This document shows positions 1 to 6,632 of a stretch of 6,632 nt of DNA, in pieces. How positions within the stretch are numbered: the stretch's first letter is position 1; the number at the start of each line of letters is the position of its first letter. The DNA lies in NCBI GenBank assembly GCA_031279875.1, contig JAITHS010000083.1, positions 1 to 6,632 of the forward strand, read 5' to 3'. Origin of the DNA: Tannerella sp. (lineage in GTDB: Bacteria > Bacteroidota > Bacteroidia > Bacteroidales > Tannerellaceae). The notes below the pieces were generated by a model, which did no database searches, was not told the DNA's origin, and saw only the letters and a list, made by a program, of their open reading frames with translations. Made by a program: the position numbers and the translations under genes.

Positions 1-716
1 ACAAATCAAACGAAGCCCTAAAACTCTTCAACGACGCACAGATGCTTCTCAACAAGCATTTTAACAATGAAGTTTGCGACGCCTTATTCGGCATCTATCC
101 CGCATACAGCGACGATAACGATAACATATTTATCAACGGCGAAAAATTCCCTGTGTTAAGGCAACAAAAGCCCGACGCCAACGGAATATGTCTCTCGCTG
201 GCAGATTTTGTGGCAAAAAATGCACCGGATCACGTCGGCTTGTTTGCCGTTACAATCGGCAAAAACATAAGCAACATGATAGAGCAGGAAGAAGATGCTT
301 ACCTCCGCTTACTGATGCAGACCGTTGCCGACCGCCTCGCCGAAGCCGCCGCCGAATATCTGCACGAAAAAGTCCGCAAACAATACTGGGGCTATGCTCC
401 CGACGAAAATATCAGCCTCGAAGAAATATTAAAAGAACACTATCAGGGCATCCGTCCGGCAATAGGCTACCCTTCACTGCCCGACCAGACACTGATATTT
501 AAACTTGATAAAATATTAAATCTTAACAAAATAAACATCAGTATAACCGAAAACGGCGCCATGACCCCAACATCTTCCGTCGCCGGTTTATACTTTGCTC
601 ATCCGCAATCAAAATATTTCATGCTCGGAAAAATTACCGACGAGCAATTGCAGGACTACGCAAGTCGAAGTGATAAAAATCTCTCCGAAGTAGCAAAATA
701 TTTAGCAAGGAACTGA
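1..716 (+). CDS. metH: Cobalamin-dependent methionine synthase, C-terminal reactivation domain (5' end outside window)
   Basis: MetH methylates homocysteine to methionine using methyltetrahydrofolate and cobalamin; its last domain binds S-adenosylmethionine and reactivates cobalamin oxidised to Cob(II). The frame is open to the left edge (first full codon at base 3), so this is the last ~237 residues of a protein usually near 1,200. Numbering from the Met at 42: an acidic loop at 24-27, the AEYLHEKVRKQYWGYAP stretch at 104-120, RPAIGY at 138-143, and a TPTSSVAGLYFAHPQSKYF stretch at 175-193. Compared from memory with E. coli MetH, E101, R138, A140, Y143 and Y192 match the SAM-contact residues E1097, R1134, A1136, Y1139 and Y1189. 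The acidic loop replaces E. coli's GDDIEIY and aligns loosely, so the Asp946 equivalent is unsure. The internal ATG at 42 is probably not the start, because codons before it (KLFNDAQ) also match MetH. A split, stand-alone activation subunit cannot be excluded without the upstream sequence. Confidence 0.93.
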   Translation, partial: KSNEALKLFNDAQMLLNKHFNNEVCDALFGIYPAYSDDNDNIFINGEKFPVLRQQKPDANGICLSLADFVAKNAPDHVGLFAVTIGKNISNMIEQEEDAYLRLLMQTVADRLAEAAAEYLHEKVRKQYWGYAPDENISLEEILKEHYQGIRPAIGYPSLPDQTLIFKLDKILNLNKINISITENGAMTPTSSVAGLYFAHPQSKYFMLGKITDEQLQDYASRSDKNLSEVAKYLARN

Positions 717-734
717 GTAGAGAGAAATAAATTC

Positions 735-763
735 TTTGTTTTTGTTTTTTTGTTGTATATTTG
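735..763 (+). promoter_or_regulatory. Bacteroidota-type promoter, candidate
   Basis: A -7 box TATATTTG (756-763) fits TAnnTTTG exactly, and a TTTG lies at 735-738. The spacer is 17 bp, shorter than the usual 19-21, so the -33 half is weaker. GC-rich bases then an AT-rich stretch follow, as in other leaders in this window. If used, transcription would begin near 770, downstream of the only early in-frame start codons (TTG at 750 and 753) of the next reading frame. The T-rich context could also give this match by chance. Confidence 0.5.
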
Positions 764-1166
764 CGGCGATTTTAAAACAGATAATAATAATTCCGTTGGA
801 AATAGTCGCACCAAGCAGCAGGTTCCGAATGGCTTTATTGAGGAATACAACACGCTTGTGAAACATTACAATACATTAGTGAACGAACATTACGGTCGCA
901 TTCGTGCGCGCATTGATATTTCGCCGGCAATAATAGCGCCTGTTGCAACGCAGCCGTGCACCGGCAAACCGATATTCGTCATTCCCGAAGTAAGCCTGCG
1001 CAACGTCGCAACCGACGGCTCCGAAAAAGTCATCGAACTTATTTTCAGCAGCGACTTCACCGTCGGCTACAAAAACAATATCAACCCCGGTACAGCCACG
1101 CTCACCATTCAGGGTATCGGCAAATACAAAGGCGAAATAGTTACAACGTTTAATATTATCGCATGA
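750..1166 (+). CDS. Short protein with one Ig-like surface-protein repeat; start uncertain, possibly 5'-truncated remnant
   Basis: No specific function is recognised. The C-terminal ~80 residues look like one unit of the Ig-like/MBG-type repeats of large Bacteroidota surface proteins: TGKPI, then PEVSL, then SDFTVGYKNN, then PGTATLTIQGIGKYKG, ending FNI. Before it lies a duplicated seven-residue segment (YNTLVKH, YNTLVNE; bases 846-887) whose copies differ at several silent positions, which suggests selection on the protein. The start is the problem. In frame, only TTG codons at 750 and 753 precede this segment, and they overlap a promoter-like box; the next candidates are GTG at 858 and 879, the first of which cuts the duplication. 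No ATG, signal peptide or membrane segment is seen, which is odd for a surface-type domain. It may be a remnant of a longer gene, a gene with a sequencing frameshift, or a small protein with a non-standard start. It ends six bases from the convergent U32-family gene. Confidence 0.5.
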   Translation: MLYICGDFKTDNNNSVGNSRTKQQVPNGFIEEYNTLVKHYNTLVNEHYGRIRARIDISPAIIAPVATQPCTGKPIFVIPEVSLRNVATDGSEKVIELIFSSDFTVGYKNNINPGTATLTIQGIGKYKGEIVTTFNIIA

Positions 1167-1172
1167 AAAGGC

Positions 1173-2414
1173 TTATTCCTTGCTCACCATTTTGTACATT
1201 CTATCGGAGGGGCGGATTTTGTCGGCGGTTTTGATTGAGAAATTCTCGCCTTTGATAGTCTGACTGACAGGTTTCAACTCTACTCTTATCTCCTGAACGG
1301 TCATAAAAACGGCGCCGGTAGTAGGCCCTGTGATGAGAATTTCGTCGCCAACACAGAGCGTTCCCGACTCCATGACAAACTCGGCGACGCCTATTTCGTT
1401 AAAGTATCTGACACCCTTGGCGATGTATTCTTTCTGTTTTGTGGCGTGTGAACCATATCGCGAACTCCACTCGCCGAGCCGCTGACCGAGATAATAGCCG
1501 TTCCAGAAACCGCGATTAAAAACGGTCGCTAACCGCTCATCCCACCGTGCGATTTTTTCTTCGGTATATTCGCCCGAACAATAAGATTCTATGGCCTCTT
1601 TATAGCATTCCGTAACGATGCGTACATATTCCGGCCCACGCGCTCTGCCTTCGATTTTGAACACCCGCACTCCGGCGTCAGCTATATGATTGATAAAATG
1701 AATGGTTTTGAGGTCTTTCGGCGACATAATATACTGATTGTCAATATCAAGTTCAATGTCGGATTCTTTGTCGCGAACCGTATAGCCGCGACGGCATATC
1801 TGCATACAGGCGCCACGATTTGCCGAGTAGTTCATCTCGTGCAGACTGAGATAACATTTGCCCGAAACAGCCATGCAAAGCGCTCCGTGACAGAACATCT
1901 CAATGCGGACATGTTTTCCGCCCGGCCCTTTGATGTCGCGACGAACTATCGCGTCATAGATTTGCCGCACCTGTTCGATATTGAGTTCGCGCGCCAGAAC
2001 AACAACATCGGCAAAACGCGCATAGAATGCCAGCGCTTCGATGTTGGATATGTTCAGCTGGGTTGACAGATGAACTTCTAAACCCGTGTCGAAGGCGTAT
2101 GTCATGGCAGCCACGTCCGACGCTATTACAGCCGACACTCCTGCTTCACGCGCAGCATCAAGAATACCGCGCATCAGAGACATATCACCATCATAAACTA
2201 TCGTATTGACGGTCAGATAGCTTTTTAAGCCGTTTTCACTGCATGTTTCGGCTATGCGACGCAAGTCTTCGACGGTAAAATTGTTCGACGAGCGCGACCT
2301 CATGTTGAGGTCTTCGATACCAAAATACACCGAATCGGCGCCCCCCTGCACAGCCGCCGTCAACGCCTCATACGACCCTACGGGTGCCATTATCTCGAAA
2401 TCTTTGATGTTCAT
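1173..2414 (-). CDS. trhP: U32 family protein, TrhP/YegQ-like tRNA hydroxylation factor
   Basis: U32 proteins were first labelled collagenase-like peptidases. Characterised members (TrhP, RlhA, UbiU/UbiV) instead take part in RNA or ubiquinone hydroxylation; TrhP makes 5-hydroxyuridine at tRNA position 34 from prephenate-derived chemistry. The 413 residues fit the shorter TrhP form. The N-terminus MAPVGSYEAL and GGADSVYFG (9-32) is typical. The signature at 172-211 (EMFCHGALC, SGKCYLS, then SANRGACMQICRRGY) carries C175, C180, C187, C203 and C207; in UbiU/UbiV four conserved Cys bind a 4Fe-4S cluster, and the same is inferred here. SPKDL (231-235) and GVRVFKIEGRARGPEYV (248-264) follow. Residues ~330-405 match the U32 C-terminal beta domain (IGVAEF, GDEILITGPTTGAV). 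The ATG at 2414 lies 26 bp after a good -7 box. Assignment to TrhP rather than another U32 subgroup is by length and motif memory, so the exact substrate is less certain than the family. Confidence 0.9.
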   Translation of the reverse strand: MNIKDFEIMAPVGSYEALTAAVQGGADSVYFGIEDLNMRSRSSNNFTVEDLRRIAETCSENGLKSYLTVNTIVYDGDMSLMRGILDAAREAGVSAVIASDVAAMTYAFDTGLEVHLSTQLNISNIEALAFYARFADVVVLARELNIEQVRQIYDAIVRRDIKGPGGKHVRIEMFCHGALCMAVSGKCYLSLHEMNYSANRGACMQICRRGYTVRDKESDIELDIDNQYIMSPKDLKTIHFINHIADAGVRVFKIEGRARGPEYVRIVTECYKEAIESYCSGEYTEEKIARWDERLATVFNRGFWNGYYLGQRLGEWSSRYGSHATKQKEYIAKGVRYFNEIGVAEFVMESGTLCVGDEILITGPTTGAVFMTVQEIRVELKPVSQTIKGENFSIKTADKIRPSDRMYKMVSKE

Positions 2415-2440
2415 TATCTATTTAAGATGAAATTTCGCCG

Positions 2441-2448
2441 CAAAGATA
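2441..2448 (-). promoter_or_regulatory. -7 box for the U32 gene
   Basis: Read on the minus strand the sequence is TATCTTTG, an exact TAnnTTTG match, followed by CGGCG and an AT-rich leader to the ATG at 2414. No TTTG stands 19-21 bp upstream; the spacer is simply AT-rich and shared with the divergent promoter. Confidence 0.7.
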
Positions 2449-2485
2449 CGAAATAAAATTAATACTTAATTTTTAATTTTATTCG

Positions 2486-2493
2486 TATCTTTG
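2486..2493 (+). promoter_or_regulatory. -7 box for the ABM lipoprotein gene
   Basis: TATCTTTG fits TAnnTTTG exactly, followed by CCGCG and an AT-rich leader of about 20 bp to the ATG at 2517. As on the opposite strand, the -33 position lacks a clear TTTG and is AT-rich. Confidence 0.7.
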
Positions 2494-2516
2494 CCGCGTT
2501 ATTAATAATATTTAAT

Positions 2517-2918
2517 ATGAAAAAAATTTTTATTGTATTGTTTATCAGCGCTTTATTTGGCGCATCATGTCAGAATTCCGGTAGCGGAAAGGCTGACGAA
2601 AAAACTGCTCCGGCACCACCGCCTATTGTTGAGAAAGCGAAAAAAGTAACTATTGTTGCCCGTGCAACGGTTAAGGCAGGACAGGAAGAGGCTTTTAAGG
2701 CTGTTGCATTGCCGTTGGTAGAAGCAACAAACAAAGAGCCGGGCAACTTGTTCTACCATTTGTATCAGTCGCCAATCGACCCGACGCAGTTTATTTTTTA
2801 CGAAGAGTACACCGACCAGGCGGCGTTTGATGCACATGCCGGTTCGGAGCATTTCAAGAAATTTGCTGCTGCTATTCCCGACATGCTTGCGGGAGATTTG
2901 TCTATCGGGCAGTTCTGA
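2517..2918 (+). CDS. Putative lipoprotein with antibiotic-biosynthesis-monooxygenase (ABM) type domain
   Basis: The 133 residues start with a lipoprotein-type signal: MKK, a hydrophobic core (4-14) and GAS-Cys18. The -3 residue is Gly rather than the usual Leu, so the lipobox is acceptable but not ideal. A Gly/Ala/Pro-rich linker runs to about 40. Residues ~43-125 match the ABM/YgiN-like ferredoxin fold, which usually dimerises: VTIVARATVKAGQEEAF, EPGNLFYHLYQS (74-85), FIFYEEYTDQAAFDAH (92-107) and SEHFKKF (110-116). ABM proteins include quinone-forming monooxygenases, heme-degrading enzymes and many of unknown role; no substrate can be read here. Membrane anchoring after export is inferred from the signal, and the exporting acidic motif of surface lipoproteins (an acidic run just after the Cys) is absent, so it probably faces the periplasm. 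It is transcribed alone, divergent from the U32 gene. Confidence 0.85.
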   Translation: MKKIFIVLFISALFGASCQNSGSGKADEKTAPAPPPIVEKAKKVTIVARATVKAGQEEAFKAVALPLVEATNKEPGNLFYHLYQSPIDPTQFIFYEEYTDQAAFDAHAGSEHFKKFAAAIPDMLAGDLSIGQF

Positions 2919-2923
2919 AAACC

Positions 2924-2952
2924 GTTCTAACGACGCACTGTTCTAACGCACT
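2924..2952. repeat. Short direct repeat at the convergent gene ends
   Basis: A 16-bp unit at 2924-2939 (GTTCTAACGACGCACT) is followed directly by a 13-bp copy at 2940-2952 lacking three bases (GTTCTAACGCACT). The second copy contains the stop codon and last codons of the minus-strand NusG-like gene, so this looks like a small duplication of that gene's end. No clear terminator hairpin is seen between the two convergent genes. Confidence 0.6.
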
Positions 2953-3440
2953 CTTTTAAAGGGTACTACCGTTTCGATATCAACAACGACGGGACCCGGC
3001 AGGAATGGTATGTATAGTACGAGGTACTTTTTACCTATTCGAGTTATATTGCCGACTTGCTTTTTCATGCTGCCGGTGAGGATTTCTACTTCTTCACCGG
3101 TACATAATTTGCGTCCTTTGATGAGTTCGATAAACGTCCGGATATTTTCTATCTCGTTCGCTTTGACGACAGCCGGTTTACCGCATGAATAAACGATTCT
3201 GGATATTCCTTTGGCGGCCGAAACGGATGCTAATTCTTTTTCTCTGCATCTCACAAAAATGTAAGACGGAAAAAGCGGCATTTCAACATATTTTATTCTG
3301 TCTGACCACACTCTCGGCGTCAGATGAAGGGGTAAAAACGTTTCTACACCTGCTTCCAACAGTTTTTCTTTTGTTTTTTTCTCTGCTCTGGGCTTTGTAT
3401 AAAGCGCAAACCAGAGTTTTTCATCTTCAATCTCTTCCAT
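2943..3440 (-). CDS. NusG-like transcription antitermination factor (UpxY/RfaH type)
   Basis: Specialised NusG paralogues bind the RNA polymerase clamp and stop pausing or termination in chosen operons; in Bacteroides the UpxY members do this for capsular polysaccharide loci. The 165 residues begin with an NGN domain (~8-104): LWFALYTKPRAEKK (9-22), a PLHLTPRVWSDR stretch and the hallmark MPLFPSYIFVR (54-64). The C-terminal part (~113-165) is KOW-like, with GEEVEILTGSMKKQVGNI (115-132). It lacks the insertions of housekeeping Bacteroidota NusG, and the early VRWYALYT-type start and FPSYIFV favour the UpxY/RfaH/LoaP group. The ATG at 3440 directly follows the lolA-like TAG with no gap, so it is translationally tied to the ftsK operon and is its last gene. 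UpxY genes usually open the operon they control, so this position is unusual; the target cannot be named from the window. Confidence 0.88.
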   Translation of the reverse strand: MEEIEDEKLWFALYTKPRAEKKTKEKLLEAGVETFLPLHLTPRVWSDRIKYVEMPLFPSYIFVRCREKELASVSAAKGISRIVYSCGKPAVVKANEIENIRTFIELIKGRKLCTGEEVEILTGSMKKQVGNITRIGKKYLVLYIPFLPGPVVVDIETVVPFKRVR

Positions 3441-4051
3441 CTATAAATCTATAATATCAACATCTCTATACTTTTCTGACGGGAAAACAAACTCTTCGGG
3501 AGCAGTTTTCTTCTCTGTAATATTTTTAATTGTTATTGTATTACATGTTTCGTTCAACATATAAAGCGTAATGCGTGTTGGCATGGAAGACGTTTTTTCT
3601 ATTTGCAGAACTATCTTTTCGATATCGTCTTTATGCTTTGGCGTGAGCGCAATGTCGTATGCTTGGCGTGCGTTGATAGACGTACTTTCGCCTGTCAGCG
3701 CCGCTTTCCAGTCTTTTTTGTAATCTTTGAGCAGCATGAATGGGTTGATTTTTTGCATCTCGCTTTTCTCCGGCCTGCTTACATATACTTCGTTGTTTTT
3801 GGGCTTATAATTCCACTGCGTAACGCCGTCATACCATACGTGCATGTCGGTTGAATGAAGCACAAACTTATCTCCGCTGAAAATTATCGTGCCGTCGAAA
3901 TTATGCGTCGAACCGCTTTTGTCGGTCGTGATATCGGCCTTAAAATGTACCTCTACCCCACTCAATTTGTTGTATAGTTCGTTTGTACGGTTGATAATCG
4001 CTTCAGGCGTTGTTGCAATCGCGGAGACGCACATTAACAATATAATACTTT

Positions 4052-4055
<4 letters not shown>
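3441..4055 (-). CDS. lolA: LolA-like outer-membrane lipoprotein carrier/chaperone
   Basis: LolA collects lipoproteins released by LolCDE at the inner membrane and carries them through the periplasm. The 204-residue product is the usual length. A short signal peptide (MKSIILLMCVSAIA, 1-14) fits export, with cleavage probably after Ala14. Family landmarks are FKADI (38-42), FDGTIIFSGDKFVL (53-66), WYDGVTQWNYKPKNNEVYVS (74-93) and INPFMLLKDY (103-112), then a beta-rich C-terminal half ending FVFPSEKYRDVDIIDL (189-204). This fits the Bacteroidota LolA-like group rather than the proteobacterial protein. Its ATG overlaps the ftsK stop by four bases (ATGA), indicating translational coupling, and the NusG-like gene starts right after its TAG. 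Function as a true LolA is inferred from the family; the symbol is used in that sense. Confidence 0.85.
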
Positions 4056-6445
<2,390 letters not shown>

Positions 6446-6466
6446 ATTTTTATCGTTTTACCGCCG

Positions 6467-6498
6467 CAAAGGTAGTAATAAAAATTACGAATTACAAA
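6467..6498 (-). promoter_or_regulatory. Promoter of the ftsK operon
   Basis: On the minus strand TTTG (plus-strand CAAA at 6495-6498) is followed after exactly 20 bp by TACCTTTG (6467-6474), a full match to the Bacteroidota sigma-ABfr consensus. The leader to the ATG at 6445 is short and AT-rich with no Shine-Dalgarno. Confidence 0.8.
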
Positions 6499-6508
6499 TT
6501 ACGAATTA
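6482..6508. repeat. 13-bp tandem repeat (14-bp period) over the ftsK -33 box
   Basis: AAATTACGAATTA occurs at 6482-6494 and again at 6496-6508, separated by one C. The minus-strand -33 TTTG of the ftsK promoter covers the C and the first AAA of the second copy. This could be a regulator site, or a member of the AT-rich intergenic repeats common in this phylum. Confidence 0.65.
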
Positions 6509-6516
6509 TTCCTGCA

Positions 6517-6548
6517 TTTGGAAATCACATGATTTTTGTCTAATTTTG
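6517..6548 (+). promoter_or_regulatory. Promoter of the right-edge gene (probable truA)
   Basis: TTTG at 6517-6520 and TAATTTTG at 6541-6548 are separated by exactly 20 bp, matching the Bacteroidota consensus. It is back to back with the ftsK promoter, 18 bp away, and lies 35 bp before the ATG at 6584. Confidence 0.75.
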
Positions 6549-6583
6549 CATGTTGCAACCAAGTTTTCAAGCAAAAAACAGAT

Positions 6584-6632
6584 ATGACAAACCGGTATTT
6601 TATATTTTTTTCATATAACGGAACCCGATATT
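6584..6632 (+). CDS. truA: Probable tRNA pseudouridine synthase A (N-terminus only)
   Basis: Only 16 codons are present before the right edge: MTNRYFIFFSYNGTRY. TruA proteins start with a basic residue, a hydrophobic beta strand and Y-N/D-G-T-x-Y/F, usually continuing HGWQ, and this fragment fits the pattern closely. TruA converts uridines 38-40 of the tRNA anticodon stem to pseudouridine. The catalytic Asp lies beyond the window and cannot be checked. The ATG is well placed after a canonical promoter. The short length keeps confidence moderate; other proteins with a similar first strand are possible. Confidence 0.7.
   Translation, partial: MTNRYFIFFSYNGTRY

Larger units (their letters stand above)
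2436..2498. repeat. Imperfect inverted repeat holding two divergent promoters
   Basis: The left arm (2436-2460) and right arm (2475-2498) are reverse complements apart from one extra A and a swapped C/G near the outer ends. Each arm contains one -7 box with identical flanks (CGTATCTTTG), and the 14 bp between them is AT-only apart from one C. The symmetry may be just two similar promoters back to back, or an operator for a dimeric regulator. Confidence 0.7.

Noticed and set aside
718..861. Short hydrophobic reading frame (TTG start near 736, with LFLFFCCIFAA) resembling a lipoprotein signal peptide
   Set aside because: It comes from the T-rich promoter region, continues into low-quality sequence and stops at about 861; frame and content do not join cleanly to the Ig-like frame, though a frameshift cannot be fully excluded.
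1168..1181. Hairpin AAGG-CTTATT-CCTT between the convergent genes as a terminator
   Set aside because: The stem is only four base pairs with no useful U-tract on either strand; too weak to call.
1173..2414. U32 protein as a secreted collagenase or protease
   Set aside because: There is no signal peptide, and the Cys-rich signature plus the TrhP-like C-terminal domain fit the RNA-hydroxylation branch better than a protease.
3863..3870. Internal minus-strand TAAGTTTG inside the lolA-like gene as a promoter for the NusG-like gene
   Set aside because: No TTTG stands at the right distance upstream, and an 8-bp match with two free positions is expected by chance in AT-rich DNA.

Overview
The window reads as chromosomal DNA from a member of the Bacteroidota, most likely Bacteroidales. 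Three things point there. Several genes are preceded by the phylum's own promoter pattern (TTTG, about 20 bp, TAnnTTTG, then an AT-rich leader without a Shine-Dalgarno). FtsK has the GATGQGKS Walker A and is followed by a LolA-like chaperone. A NusG paralogue of the UpxY/RfaH type is present. Gene content is mostly housekeeping. I see no RNA gene, IS element, CRISPR array, phage gene or defence cassette.

Left part (1-1166, + strand). The 3' end of metH runs in from the left edge and carries the SAM-binding reactivation domain of cobalamin-dependent methionine synthase. After it comes a short reading frame with a seven-residue duplication and one Ig-like surface-protein repeat. It has no convincing start codon and may be a remnant of a larger surface protein.

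Middle (1173-2918). A U32-family protein resembling the tRNA hydroxylation factor TrhP/YegQ lies on the minus strand, divergent from a small plus-strand lipoprotein with an ABM-type (dimeric alpha/beta barrel) domain. The two -7 boxes of this divergent pair sit in the arms of a near-perfect inverted repeat (2436-2498).

Right part (2943-6445, - strand). A compact operon is transcribed leftward: ftsK, then a lolA-like gene overlapping it by 4 bp (ATGA), then a UpxY/NusG-like gene whose ATG directly follows the lolA-like stop. FtsK acts in chromosome segregation at the septum, the LolA-like protein probably ferries lipoproteins through the periplasm, and the NusG-like protein probably acts on RNA polymerase. 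The operon has a well-formed promoter at 6467-6498. At the right edge a divergent promoter (6517-6548) drives the first 16 codons of a probable truA.

The points most worth a second look are the NusG/UpxY paralogue as last gene of a cell-division operon with no polysaccharide locus behind it, the start-less Ig-like fragment, the mirrored divergent promoter, and a 17-residue glutamate run in FtsK encoded by a GAA/GAG microsatellite. I did not find clear evidence of a previously undescribed system here.
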